A stretch of 64,000 bases of DNA from Terribacillus aidingensis (GTDB lineage: Bacteria > Bacillota > Bacilli > Bacillales > Amphibacillaceae), in the NCBI RefSeq assembly GCF_040703035.1, contig NZ_CP159996.1:2824001-2888000 (forward strand). Reading direction: 5' to 3'. How positions within the stretch are numbered: position 1 is the first letter of the stretch; the number at the start of each line of letters is the position of its first letter. The position numbers were made by a program, and so were the translations under genes. A model generated the notes under the pieces. It was not told the DNA's origin. It worked only from the letters and a program-made list of their open reading frames with translations, and searched no databases. Of this stretch, positions 15,022 through 24,427 are shown piece after piece.

Positions 15022-17148
15022 TTGAACGTGGAAGCTACAGCGCAGCAAATATTGAAGGATTATTACGGCTACGATACCTTCCGTAAAGGACAAGCCGAAG
15101 TAATCGAGCATGTGATGAAGAATGAAAATACATTAGCGATCATGCCGACAGGCGGAGGAAAATCGATTTGTTACCAGGTGCCCGCTTTAATGCGCCGTGG
15201 TACTGCACTGATCATCTCTCCGCTTATCTCCCTAATGAAGGATCAGGTCGACGCACTGACGGCAATGGATATACCTGCTGCTTATATAAACAGCACACTC
15301 GAAGCTGCCGAAATGGAATGGACGATGCAGCAAGCTGCAGAAGGTGCCTTCACCTTCCTTTATGTGGCACCAGAGCGACTGGAGAATTCTCGTTTCCTGC
15401 ACATGATCCGTCGCCTTTCGATAAGCCTGATTGCTTTTGATGAAGCTCACTGTATTTCCCAATGGGGACATGATTTTCGCCCAAGCTACCGATCCGCTAT
15501 CAGCATACTGGATAAACTGACAGAGACACCGCCTGTCATGGCTCTGACCGCTACCGCTACGCCACAGGTAGCAGACGATATTCAGAAACTGCTGGATATC
15601 CAGGAAGACTTCACGACTCGCACAGGCTTTGCTCGTGATAATCTTCGCTTTCAAGTAGTTAAAGGTGCAGATAAGGAGCGCTACATCCTGGATTTCATTC
15701 AAAAACGCAAGCAGGATACCGGTATCATCTACGCACCTACCAGAAAGCTAGTCGATCAGCTTTCCCTGTTCCTGGACCGACAAGGAATCAAAACAGCTAA
15801 ATACCATGCCGGCATGAGCGAGGCAGACCGACAGGCCGCACAATCTTCCTTCATCCAAGATGAAGTCAGTGTCATGATTGCAACGAATGCTTTCGGAATG
15901 GGTATCGATAAAAGTAACGTACGTTATGTTCTGCACTATGCCTTGCCTATGAATATGGAAGCCTATTATCAGGAAGCAGGCCGTGCAGGTCGTGACGGTG
16001 AACCGAGTGATTGTGTACTGCTCTTCTCAGGGCAGGATGTACATTTACTGAAGTTCCTAATTGAAAATTCATCTTCCGATACACAAGCGGAATATCAAAA
16101 ACTGCAGCAGATGATGAATTACTGCCATACACAGAGCTGCCTCCAGACGTATATGCTTCACTATTTTCAAGATCCGCACATCCCAGAGGATTGCGGCAGA
16201 TGCAGCAACTGCCTGAATGAATTCGAGAAAACGGATATGACACGAGAAGCACAGATGGTACTTTCCTGCATCAAACGGATGGATGAGCGCTTTGGTGCTG
16301 TATTGGTTGCGAAGGTATTGAAAGGTTCCAAGGACAAACGAATCAAGCAATTCGGTCTCGAAAGTCTTTCCACTTACGGCATTATGAAAAATCGGACAGA
16401 AAAAGATATCACACATTTCATTCATTATCTTTCTGCTGAAATGATTCTCGCTCCAACTGATGATAAATATCCTGTTCTGACACTAACAGATGAAGCTGTC
16501 CAAATTCTTAAAGGTGAAAAGAAAGTAATGATGCAAATTGCCAAAGCTACGGAGACAGCCGAAGCGGATTATGATGAAGCGTTATTCCAAGAATTGCGGG
16601 AATTGCGCAAGCAGATTGCCCAAGCAGAAGGACTGCCTCCATACGTCATCTTCTCAGATGCAACACTAAAAGAGCTATGCCGATACATTCCGCATACGCA
16701 AGATGAGATGCTGGGGATCAAAGGTATCGGGGAAAGACGGATGGAACAGTATGGAGATCAATTCCTCGAAGTGCTAAAGCAGCATGAGCAGACAGCGATT
16801 GTACCTAACCGTGATCAAAAGCCATTACTCCAGGAAAAGCAAGATACTCCAAGTCATCTAATCAGTTATGAAGCCTTTGAGAAAGGCAGTTCCATGGAAG
16901 AAATAGCAAAGGATAGAGGCTTGACTCCAATGACTGTCAGCAATCATCTTTTCAAAGCCTATGCAGATGGAGAACCGCTGGACCTGCAGCAATTTTTCAC
17001 ATCAGAGCAGGAAACAGCAGTTCTCGATGTACTGAAGCAGCATGATGAACTTCCAAAGCTTCGGGAAATCAAGGAACAAATGGATGTAGCGTGTGACTAC
17101 CATGCCATTCGTGCTGTACTCGTGCACCATGGTATTCTAGATCAATGA
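15022..17148 (+). CDS. recQ: RecQ DNA helicase, extended form with C-terminal HTH domain
   Basis: A 708-residue 3'-5' DNA helicase for recombination and repair. The order is: helicase lobes 1-340 (Walker A PTGGGKS, DEAH box, SATATP-like LTATATP, QEAGRAGRDG); RQC zinc module (Cys cluster in HIPEDCGRCSNC, about 375-400) with winged helix; HRDC domain about 525-600; then a helix-turn-helix segment (about 615-708, EEIAKDRGLTPMTVSNHL). The last part is absent from short RecQ forms such as the 591-residue B. subtilis protein but occurs in other bacilli. The start is TTG after GGAAAGGG. Confidence 0.94.
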   Translation: MNVEATAQQILKDYYGYDTFRKGQAEVIEHVMKNENTLAIMPTGGGKSICYQVPALMRRGTALIISPLISLMKDQVDALTAMDIPAAYINSTLEAAEMEWTMQQAAEGAFTFLYVAPERLENSRFLHMIRRLSISLIAFDEAHCISQWGHDFRPSYRSAISILDKLTETPPVMALTATATPQVADDIQKLLDIQEDFTTRTGFARDNLRFQVVKGADKERYILDFIQKRKQDTGIIYAPTRKLVDQLSLFLDRQGIKTAKYHAGMSEADRQAAQSSFIQDEVSVMIATNAFGMGIDKSNVRYVLHYALPMNMEAYYQEAGRAGRDGEPSDCVLLFSGQDVHLLKFLIENSSSDTQAEYQKLQQMMNYCHTQSCLQTYMLHYFQDPHIPEDCGRCSNCLNEFEKTDMTREAQMVLSCIKRMDERFGAVLVAKVLKGSKDKRIKQFGLESLSTYGIMKNRTEKDITHFIHYLSAEMILAPTDDKYPVLTLTDEAVQILKGEKKVMMQIAKATETAEADYDEALFQELRELRKQIAQAEGLPPYVIFSDATLKELCRYIPHTQDEMLGIKGIGERRMEQYGDQFLEVLKQHEQTAIVPNRDQKPLLQEKQDTPSHLISYEAFEKGSSMEEIAKDRGLTPMTVSNHLFKAYADGEPLDLQQFFTSEQETAVLDVLKQHDELPKLREIKEQMDVACDYHAIRAVLVHHGILDQ

Positions 17149-17191
17149 AAAACCCGCATTACTGGCTTACTCCAGTAATGCGGGTTTTTAT
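17149..17191. terminator. Bidirectional terminator between recQ and ampS paralog 2
   Basis: AAAAACCCGCATTACTGG pairs with CCAGTAATGCGGGTTTTT, giving U-runs on both strands between convergent genes. Confidence 0.92.
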
Positions 17192-18430
17192 TTAATCGAA
17201 TTTGATTGCCCAGCTTCCATCACGGAAAACGGGTTCGGATGATCCATCTGCAAAAATGCCGTCAATGGATAGGTCTGCTGATCCGATCATGAAATCAGTA
17301 TGTGTCAAACTGTCGTTAACTCCATGCTTATCAAGCTCTTCCGCATTCATGGAAGCTCCGCCTTCCAGTGTAGTCGGATAAGCTTTTCCTAAAGCAACGT
17401 GACAGGAAGCATTTTCATCATACAGCGTATTGTAGAAGATGAGACCAGACTGGGAAATTGGAGATTCATGCGGTACTAATGCAACTTCTCCAAGACGCAA
17501 AGCTCCCTCGTCTGTTTCAAGCAAGTGCTTCAATGTCTCCTGACCTACCTCGGCTTTATAATCGACAACTTTTCCTTCTTTGAAGGTAAGTGTGAAGTTA
17601 TCGATTGTATTTCCATCATAAATCAATGGTTTTTTACTAGAAACAGTTCCCTCAACGTCGTATTTATGCGGCATCGTGAACACTTCCTCAGTCGGCATAT
17701 TCGGATTGAATTCAGTACCGCCCTCGGTAGTAGAAGAACCGCCTTTCCAAATATGACCTTCTGGTAAGCCAATCGTCAAATCTGTTCCTTCAGATTTAAA
17801 ATGCAGCTTCTTGTATCGTTTGCCATTCAGTACGTCGCGGGCATTGTGCAGCGTAGCATTATGCTCCTTCCACGCCTGAATCGGATCGTCCTGATCAATA
17901 CGGACAATCTTGAAAATAGAATCCCAAAGAAGCTTCGTTGCTTCCTCAGCAGATTTCCCTGGGAAGATTTTTTGTGCCCAGGCGTCTGTCGGAATAGTTA
18001 TGATCGTCCATGGAACGATATCATTCATTGTATAGTGCCGAAGATGTTGCAAGGCTTTAGCAGTAGCTTTCGTAGCTTGTGCTACCTTGTTACCATCCAC
18101 ATCCTTGAGAAGGTCAGGGTCAGTGGAACGAATCTGCAAAAGTGCTGCACCCTTCTTCATATAGTAAGCACGCTGCTCTACCAGCCAATCAGGGATGTCT
18201 GTCAGCACTTCCTCGGATTGATGCTTATATTTCAAAAGCATGAGAGTATCATCTGACCAATTGATATGTACCTCACTTGCGCCCAGCTCATAAGCACGTT
18301 TCGCAATCAAGCGGACAAATTCCGCTCCGTCAAGCGGTGCCATGATGAATAGCGGTTGATCCTTTTGGATATTTACACCTGTTCGCAAAGCGACCTCAGC
18401 ATATTTTTCTAATAATTCCTTATCTGGCAT
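17192..18430 (-). CDS. M29 family aminopeptidase (AmpS-like), paralog 2
   Basis: A 412-residue M29 metallo-aminopeptidase, paralogous to the gene at 2077-3321. The metal ligands are again in place: E248, E315, H344, Y351, H377 and D379. I place the start at ATG 18430 because GGAAGG is about ten bases upstream; a TTG at 18439 is too close to it. Two copies 15 kb apart suggest different peptide specificity or expression. The repeat pair at 18535-18859 lies just upstream, so part of this gene's promoter region borders that repeat. Confidence 0.92.
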   Translation of the reverse strand: MPDKELLEKYAEVALRTGVNIQKDQPLFIMAPLDGAEFVRLIAKRAYELGASEVHINWSDDTLMLLKYKHQSEEVLTDIPDWLVEQRAYYMKKGAALLQIRSTDPDLLKDVDGNKVAQATKATAKALQHLRHYTMNDIVPWTIITIPTDAWAQKIFPGKSAEEATKLLWDSIFKIVRIDQDDPIQAWKEHNATLHNARDVLNGKRYKKLHFKSEGTDLTIGLPEGHIWKGGSSTTEGGTEFNPNMPTEEVFTMPHKYDVEGTVSSKKPLIYDGNTIDNFTLTFKEGKVVDYKAEVGQETLKHLLETDEGALRLGEVALVPHESPISQSGLIFYNTLYDENASCHVALGKAYPTTLEGGASMNAEELDKHGVNDSLTHTDFMIGSADLSIDGIFADGSSEPVFRDGSWAIKFD

Positions 18431-18534
18431 TGGAATCAATCCTTCCCGTCATTAAATTCAGACTATTCTTCCATTCTAGTAAAGTATGCGTAAATTGGCA
18501 CGAAATATGCCTTGTATGTGTAGCTGCAGTGATC

Positions 18535-18700
18535 AGAAACGGTTTCTTAGGCTTTTCTTGGTGTCTAACTCCAAAGACTAGAAACTGCGGTATAAGTGAT
18601 GAATCCCCGCGTGGAAAGGACACCCACTCAGGGCTTTCTCACTTACCGCTCTGTTTCTGAACGGTCACCTCCGCTTTTCTTTCGCGATCCAGCTACAGAA
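18535..18700 (+). repeat. Structured repeat, unit A
   Basis: The unit runs from AGAAACGGTTTCTTAGG to GATCCAGCTAC. Its core (18580-18658) folds into a long hairpin: AGAAAC/GTTTCT, then AAGTGA/TCACTT, then CCC/GGG, then GTGG/CCAC. It is followed directly by unit B in the same orientation, and a partial A-type unit recurs at 33701-33776. Open frames across this stretch are not genes. Confidence 0.85.
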
Positions 18701-18859
18701 ACCAGAAACGGAGCGGTTTCTTACGCTTTTCTATTGTCTAGCTCCAGAAACCAGAAACTGCGCTGTAAGCAAGGAATCCCTGCGTGAGGGAAAACACCTC
18801 ACTTCGGGCTCCCTTGCTTACCGCTTCGTTTCTAAACGGTTTCTTACGCTTTTCTATTG
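18701..18859 (+). repeat. Structured repeat, unit B
   Basis: The core (18753-18833) folds as AGAAAC/GTTTCT, GTAAGCAAGG/CCTTGCTTAC, CCC/GGG and GTGAGG/CCTCAC. Compared with unit A and with the 33.6 kb copy, several stems differ by compensating changes on both arms. The flanks carry CGGTTTCTTACGCTTTTC on both sides and CTATTGTCTAGCTCC. The right edge contains the stop codon of the yfmR-type gene (18854-18856). Confidence 0.88.
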
Positions 18860-20746
18860 TTTCTGACTTTCGATTTCTTCTACTAGCAAGGACAGTGCTT
18901 CCCATCGCTCCATCTTTTGTTCCAGTTGCTGTTCCAGCTCTTGTTGTTCGGTAAACAGTTCTTGGACACGCTCACTGTTACTGCCTGCCTCGGTTATCCC
19001 TTCGGCACACGCTTCCAGTCGCTCTTCCAGATCAGCAATTTCGTCTTCTATAGAGTTCCATTCCTGCTGTTCTTTATAAGAAAGCTTCTGCTTTTTCTTT
19101 TCTTTCTGCGCTTGGACTGGCTCTGACTTTGTCTGTTGCAGTTTCGGCTGTTCCTGAACCTTTTCCCGGTACTCGCTATAGTTGCCATAGAACGTTGAGA
19201 CTGCCCCTGCTCCTTCGAAAAGGATTAGCTGGTCCACTACACGGTCAAGGAAATAACGATCGTGGGAAACCGTTATGACGACACCTGGATAGCTCTCCAG
19301 ATAATCTTCCAGAATGCCTAATGTTTCCGTATCCAGGTCATTGGTCGGTTCATCTAGAAATAGGACATTCGGTTCCTGCATCAATACACGAAGCAAATAC
19401 AGCCTTTTTCGCTCACCGCCTGATAAACGGTGGATATACGTATATTGGTGATTCCGCGGGAATAGGAATTGCTCCAGCATCTGTTCTGCTGTGATGATGT
19501 TTCCATCTGCGGTACGGATAACTTCGGCTGCTTCCTTAATATAGTCAATAATGCGCAGCTGCTGGTCCATATCCTGCTGCAGCTGTGTATAATACCCCAG
19601 CTTTACTGTCTCTCCGGTCTCAACCTCCCCTGCTGTCGGCTGAATTCTGCCTGCAAGTGTATTCAAAAGAGACGTCTTCCCGCTCCCATTCGGACCGATA
19701 ATTCCAATACGATCTCCTGGTTTGAACAGGAAGTCGAAATGACTGAATAACGGCTTATCCCCGAATTGGACCGTTACTCCTTTTGCCTCCAGCACTTTCT
19801 TTCCTAAACGGGCTGCTCCAACCTGTAAGTCCAGTTCGTTCTCCTGTGTCTGAAACTTGGTTTCTTTCATTTGCTCTACTCGCTGGATCCGTGCTTTTTG
19901 TTTGGTTGTCCGGGCTTTTGCTCCGCGGTGCAGCCAAGCAAGTTCCCGGCGCAATGTATTCTGGTGCTTTTCCTGATCCAGCAGTGTCTGAGCCTTCCGT
20001 TCGGCTTTTTTCGTCAAATATGTTTCATAGTTTCCTTCATATCGATAGAGACTGCCCATCTCCAATTCAAAGATGTGGCTCGTTATCCGATTCAGGAAAT
20101 ACCGATCATGTGTGACAAGCATAAGAGCTCCAGGATAGCTAGGCAAATAGCCTTCAAGCCATTCGATTGTCTCGTTATCCAGATGATTTGTCGGCTCATC
20201 CAGAAGCAGCAAATCAGCAGGCTGAATAAGCGCTTTTGCTAATGCTACCCGCTTACGCTGTCCACCTGATAAAGTGTCGACAAGAGCTGTATAATAATCT
20301 ACGCCAAGCTTCGTCAGAATTGTTTTCGCCTGCGTACTTGCATCCCATGCATCTTCTGCATCCATTTTAGCTTGAAGGGTGAACAGCCTATTTTGCGTCT
20401 TTGCGTTATCCGGCTCCTTCTCCAAGCTTGAGAGTGTTTCCTCATATGCACGAATTGTCTGCAGGATTGGACTAGTACCGCTAAAAACTTCCTCCAGAAC
20501 TGTTTTACCCGGAGTCAATTCCGGCTCCTGGGCCAAATAAGCCAGCTGAAACGTTTTGCTGTGGTCGATGTTTCCGCCATCCGAACTTTCGATACCAGCC
20601 AATACCTTCAGCAAAGTTGATTTTCCAGTTCCGTTTACACCTACCAGACCAATTCTTTCGCGGCTTTCGATGTGGAATTCGATTTCCTGAAACAGCTGTT
20701 TATCTCCATATGTCTTCGTAAGATTCTCTACACTGAAAATACGCAT
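18854..20746 (-). CDS. yfmR: ABC-F ATPase, Uup/YfmR type
   Basis: A 630-residue soluble twin-ATPase of the ABC-F class, whose members act on ribosomes. NBD1 carries GVNGTGKST, LSGGQRKR and LLLDEPTNHLD. A linker rich in K/R/Q follows (about 240-310), then NBD2 with GPNGSGKTS, LSGGERKR and LFLDEPTNDLD. A C-terminal coiled coil of about 90 residues is characteristic of Uup/YfmR. In B. subtilis YfmR helps resolve stalled ribosomes. I start at ATG 20746, five bases after AGGAGG, rather than the in-frame ATG at 20806 that overlaps the pdxK terminator. The last codons and stop come from the edge of repeat unit B. Confidence 0.9.
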   Translation of the reverse strand: MRIFSVENLTKTYGDKQLFQEIEFHIESRERIGLVGVNGTGKSTLLKVLAGIESSDGGNIDHSKTFQLAYLAQEPELTPGKTVLEEVFSGTSPILQTIRAYEETLSSLEKEPDNAKTQNRLFTLQAKMDAEDAWDASTQAKTILTKLGVDYYTALVDTLSGGQRKRVALAKALIQPADLLLLDEPTNHLDNETIEWLEGYLPSYPGALMLVTHDRYFLNRITSHIFELEMGSLYRYEGNYETYLTKKAERKAQTLLDQEKHQNTLRRELAWLHRGAKARTTKQKARIQRVEQMKETKFQTQENELDLQVGAARLGKKVLEAKGVTVQFGDKPLFSHFDFLFKPGDRIGIIGPNGSGKTSLLNTLAGRIQPTAGEVETGETVKLGYYTQLQQDMDQQLRIIDYIKEAAEVIRTADGNIITAEQMLEQFLFPRNHQYTYIHRLSGGERKRLYLLRVLMQEPNVLFLDEPTNDLDTETLGILEDYLESYPGVVITVSHDRYFLDRVVDQLILFEGAGAVSTFYGNYSEYREKVQEQPKLQQTKSEPVQAQKEKKKQKLSYKEQQEWNSIEDEIADLEERLEACAEGITEAGSNSERVQELFTEQQELEQQLEQKMERWEALSLLVEEIESQKQ

Positions 20747-20773
20747 GTACTCCTCCTTCCCGGACAAGGAAAA

Positions 20774-20797
20774 AGCCGCCCGTACAGGCGGCTTTTC
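20774..20797 (-). terminator. Terminator after pdxK
   Basis: GCCGCC pairs with GGCGGC around a six-base loop; on the minus strand it ends in TTTTT. It separates pdxK from the downstream ABC-F gene. Confidence 0.75.
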
Positions 20798-20812
20798 CTC
20801 ATCCATCCCTGC

Positions 20813-21622
20813 TTATTGCTGTGGCATGGACTTTCTGGCACCATGATTGACAGGGCCTACATATTGATTAAGCTTGAAGCCTCCGCGAATCGCTTCTGTA
20901 ATGAATGTCTTCGCTTCATAAATCGCTTCTTTCACACTGCTGCCGTTCGCTAGCAGCGCACAGATAGCTGCAGAACTTGTGCAGCCAGCACCGTGAGTAT
21001 AAGTCGTATCGACATTCTCACTCTCAAGAATTCCAAAGCTTTCTCCGTCATAAAGCACATCAATTGCTTTATCTGTCTCAAGCTTGCTGCCGCCTTTTAC
21101 AAGGACGTATTTCGCACCGAGTGCATGGATTTTCTGTGCTGCTTCTTTCATTTCTTCCACAGAATGAATCAGTGGCATTTGCGCCAGTTTAGCAGCCTCG
21201 AACAAGTTAGGTGTGATCACAGTCGCAAGCGGGACCAGTTTCTCACGGAGACTAACTGTGTTTTCCGGCTGCAGTTCTTCATCCGCACCTTTACATACCA
21301 TAACCGGGTCAATTACTACATTGGGTATGTTGTTTTCTTTGATCATATTTGCAGCCAATTCGATGATTTCCGGAGAACCTAGCATTCCTGTTTTCACTGC
21401 ATCAACACCAGCACCTACTACGATCGTATTCAGCTGTTCCTTTACAGTATTCACATCAACCGGGAATACATTATGATGCCAGTTATTATAAGGATCCATT
21501 GCAACGATTGTCGTCACAGCAGACATTCCGTATACGCCAAATTCCTGCATTGTCTTCAGATCCGCTTGGATACCTGCTCCGCCAGAGGAATCTGAGCCTG
21601 CAATTGTCAAAGCTTTTTTCAT
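20813..21622 (-). CDS. pdxK: Pyridoxine/hydroxymethylpyrimidine kinase (PdxK, ThiD-like)
   Basis: A 269-residue ribokinase-superfamily enzyme that phosphorylates pyridoxine, pyridoxal and pyridoxamine in vitamin B6 salvage. It opens [19 protein letters not shown] and carries [18 protein letters not shown] and the active-site [13 protein letters not shown]. Similarity runs along the whole B. subtilis PdxK (271 residues) rather than ThiD proper. I use ATG 21622 with AAAGGGG upstream; the extra 50 N-terminal residues of the longer frame are not conserved. It is monocistronic, ended by the hairpin at 20774. Confidence 0.9.
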   Translation of the reverse strand: MKKALTIAGSDSSGGAGIQADLKTMQEFGVYGMSAVTTIVAMDPYNNWHHNVFPVDVNTVKEQLNTIVVGAGVDAVKTGMLGSPEIIELAANMIKENNIPNVVIDPVMVCKGADEELQPENTVSLREKLVPLATVITPNLFEAAKLAQMPLIHSVEEMKEAAQKIHALGAKYVLVKGGSKLETDKAIDVLYDGESFGILESENVDTTYTHGAGCTSSAAICALLANGSSVKEAIYEAKTFITEAIRGGFKLNQYVGPVNHGARKSMPQQ

Positions 21623-21862
21623 GTCCGTTACCCCTTTTGCACACATGCTGTCATTTTTTTCACTAGTTTTATTATACTCCTTTTCCTCCATGACTATCAA
21701 CCAGCCTGCATATAAGCAAAGAGATGGAGTTAACTTTTGAGGAATTCTGCATTTTATAAGGTTTTTCGTCAATCCTCTCTCCTTTTACTGGAAAACTATG
21801 TTGGATTTGTAATACAATGAATCTAGTTGTTTTTACCTATTTTCTTAAGGAGGTGTTCCCTG

Positions 21863-23464
21863 TTGGAAGAGTATGGATTGGAAGAATCATATTTAAATAA
21901 GAGTTCTGCGCTCCATCGCCGGCATTATGGTCAGTATTTCACCCCCGATTATATTGCACACATGATGAAACAGTGGGTGCTGCATAATCTGGAGGGCAGG
22001 AGGCTGCTTGATCCTGCTGTCGGTATGGGGAAGCTGGTTAAAGATATACCCACTACATATGATATAGACGCTTACGATGAAGACTTAGAGATTCTGGAAG
22101 CTAACAGGCACTTTTTCTCATCCCATTCGTCCATTCAGCTATATGAGCATGATTTCCTTGTAGATGGATGGGACAAAACATATGACGGTATTATATGCAA
22201 TCCTCCCTATATTCCTTTTCGAAACGAAGATGAGAAGGAAATATACTTAAACTTATTCCGGCAGAATATGGGCGTCTCGCTTTCTACATATACTAATTTG
22301 TACGGTCTATTTATTTTGAAAGCACTGCATCAGCTAGAAGAACACGGACGTGCTGCATTTATTGTACCTTCAGACTTTTTGAATGCACGTTATGGAACGA
22401 AAATAAAAGAATACCTTCTGAATGATAGCGGCTTGGAAATGATCATAAATACTGACATCCAAATGGGCTGGTTCAAAGGGGCAGCGACTACCAGCTCTCT
22501 GCTGCTATTCGATAAGTCAAACAGAAGTGACACAATTGAGTTTATTCGAACGCAATCCAATGAGGAGCTTCAGCAGGCAGCAGCATATATGCTGTCTGAT
22601 CGGAAAAAGCCCTTGGGTATCATTCGCCGCCAACAGGATCTTGCCCCGGCTGATAAATGGAGATTACATTTCTATCAGGAAGACCAGAAACGTTTCAAGA
22701 ACGTCCAGCCGCTTAACCATTTTGCTGCTGCTAAACAGGGTATAAAAACTGGATCAAATCAGTATTTCTGCTTCAATAATAGCAAGATGCGCCAGTGGAA
22801 CATCGGTAAGCAGCATTTTCTGCCTTGTATTTCTAAATCAGCTCAATTGAAAAATCCCTTTTTTACGTATATTGATTACAAACAGCTCGTGCAAGAGGAT
22901 GAACAAATGCTTCTGCTGAACGCAGATGATGAACAATTAGATCATGCATTGGTACAGTATCTAGAGGATGGCAAGGCCCACCGCGTAGATCAGCGCCACC
23001 TCATCAGATCCCGCAAACCATGGTACCGGTATCCTGTATTGGACGCAGCTTCGATCTTGGTAAGTGTATTCAACCGGAAGCAGATACAGTTTGTGCGAAA
23101 TAAAACCAATGTCCGCCATCTGGACCAGTTAATCGGTATTCATTTTTATGAGGAATACGAACAAGATGCAGATCTTTTCATGGCTTATTTCCTCAGTGAC
23201 AGAGCGCAGGAGCTAATGGCAAATCCTCACAAGGAATACGGTAAGGATCTGAAGAAACTGGAACCTGATGATCTGAACTCATCCCTTGTCTTGGATGTTC
23301 ACGCACTTTCTGAGGATCAGAAGCAGGAAATCCGCAGTCTATACGGACGAATTGAATATTTAACGACACATGACGGAGATCAGCGGGAATTGGAGCACCA
23401 CTATCGGCTGCTGAACGAGTTGTTTCATGATTGGATACAACCATATGAGGAAGAGGAGCTGTAA
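21863..23464 (+). CDS. Solitary N6-adenine DNA methyltransferase
   Basis: A 533-residue class I methyltransferase related to the modification part of type IIG (Eco57I-like) systems. The AdoMet site is [12 protein letters not shown] (near residue 50) and the catalytic N6-adenine motif is CNPPYIPF (near residue 115). The C-terminal half (about 260-533) looks like a target-recognition region. The start is TTG at 21863, ten bases after AAGGAGG; the longer frame from 21827 reads through that site. No endonuclease motif and no restriction or specificity gene is nearby, so it is probably an orphan methylase with a regulatory or self-protection role. Target sequence unknown. Confidence 0.85.
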   Translation: MEEYGLEESYLNKSSALHRRHYGQYFTPDYIAHMMKQWVLHNLEGRRLLDPAVGMGKLVKDIPTTYDIDAYDEDLEILEANRHFFSSHSSIQLYEHDFLVDGWDKTYDGIICNPPYIPFRNEDEKEIYLNLFRQNMGVSLSTYTNLYGLFILKALHQLEEHGRAAFIVPSDFLNARYGTKIKEYLLNDSGLEMIINTDIQMGWFKGAATTSSLLLFDKSNRSDTIEFIRTQSNEELQQAAAYMLSDRKKPLGIIRRQQDLAPADKWRLHFYQEDQKRFKNVQPLNHFAAAKQGIKTGSNQYFCFNNSKMRQWNIGKQHFLPCISKSAQLKNPFFTYIDYKQLVQEDEQMLLLNADDEQLDHALVQYLEDGKAHRVDQRHLIRSRKPWYRYPVLDAASILVSVFNRKQIQFVRNKTNVRHLDQLIGIHFYEEYEQDADLFMAYFLSDRAQELMANPHKEYGKDLKKLEPDDLNSSLVLDVHALSEDQKQEIRSLYGRIEYLTTHDGDQRELEHHYRLLNELFHDWIQPYEEEEL

Positions 23465-23484
23465 AAAAAGCTCCTCTTTTTTTG
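23452..23484 (+). terminator. Terminator overlapping the methyltransferase stop
   Basis: AGAGGAGC pairs with GCTCCTCT and is followed by TTTTTTT. The stop codon is in the loop. Confidence 0.85.
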
Positions 23485-23559
23485 GTTAAAAACGCTAAAC
23501 TATTCCTGGATTCCTCCGATAGATACGAATGTACATGTATAGCTACTAGGGGGATGACA

Positions 23560-24387
23560 TTGGAAAATAAAATTGAAGCAATCATAACAGCAGTGCCATA
23601 TATAAAAGCAATCCTTAGAGAAGAAGCAATGATCACCATTTTTGATGCAGAGCAGTATCTGTATTATTCTCCAAGTGCAGATCTAAACTTCCACCATAAA
23701 GCTGGAGATCCATTACCTGAAGATTACAAGCAATTCAAGCAAGTCAATCCAGACGGCGTTACTATCGTAAAAGTACCGAAAGAACAATTCGGCGTACCAT
23801 TTGATAGCATTTCCATCCCGATAAAAGACGATGATGGGAAGATGATTGGCGGCTTGAATTGTGCAGTGACGACAGCCAAACAAGATCTGTTCAAGGACAT
23901 TATCAGCAGTATGGAAAGCGCAACCGATGCTTTACTAGGAAAGATACAGCATATTGCAGCGCATTCTGAGGAGCTATCTGCAACGACTGAGCAAATCTCT
24001 GAGAATACACGCAATACAGTGGCACATTCTGCTAAAATAACTGATATTGCAGGAACGATCAAAGGTATCAGTGAGCAGACGAATCTTCTCGGCCTCAACG
24101 CAGCCATTGAAGCAGCACGCGTCGGCAGTGCTGGCGCCGGATTCGGAGTTGTGGCTACAGAAGTCCGCAAGCTCAGTATTGAATCAAAGAATGCAACTAT
24201 CAGTATCGAAGAAACACTTCGTGCAATAAAGGATTCTATCAACCGGATGCAAAATGATTTCCAAGAAATTGCAAGCTCTTCCCAGGAAGAAGCCAAGCTG
24301 GTTACTGAGTTTATGACTGAAATTGAAACACTGACAAAAACAGCTGCCGACCTGCGGGAATATGCAGAAAAGAATATATTGACATAA
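23560..24387 (+). CDS. Soluble chemotaxis-type transducer (YfmS-like)
   Basis: A 275-residue cytoplasmic signalling protein without membrane segments. Residues 1-115 form a PAS/Cache-like sensor ([22 protein letters not shown]). Residues about 140-275 are a short methyl-accepting coiled coil with the CheA/CheW contact tip [18 protein letters not shown]. The layout matches B. subtilis YfmS, a soluble chemoreceptor. I start at TTG 23560, six bases after AGGGGG; the in-frame ATG at 23554 sits directly on that site. The hairpin region is much shorter than in transmembrane MCPs. The ligand is unknown. Confidence 0.83.
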   Translation: MENKIEAIITAVPYIKAILREEAMITIFDAEQYLYYSPSADLNFHHKAGDPLPEDYKQFKQVNPDGVTIVKVPKEQFGVPFDSISIPIKDDDGKMIGGLNCAVTTAKQDLFKDIISSMESATDALLGKIQHIAAHSEELSATTEQISENTRNTVAHSAKITDIAGTIKGISEQTNLLGLNAAIEAARVGSAGAGFGVVATEVRKLSIESKNATISIEETLRAIKDSINRMQNDFQEIASSSQEEAKLVTEFMTEIETLTKTAADLREYAEKNILT

Positions 24388-24425
24388 AAAAGACGAGCCT
24401 AGCATGAAAGCAGGCTCGTCTTACT
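24388..24425 (-). terminator. Terminator between transducer and thioesterase genes
   Basis: AAGACGAGCCT pairs with AGGCTCGTCTT. The minus-strand tail is TTTTTT, so it chiefly ends the thioesterase transcript and more weakly the transducer transcript. Confidence 0.85.
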
Positions 24426-24427
24426 TA

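Noticed and set aside
18430..18787. Plus-strand frames of 60-76 residues in the repeat region
   Set aside because: They run through hairpin arms of the structured repeat, have no ribosome binding sites and do not agree between copies.
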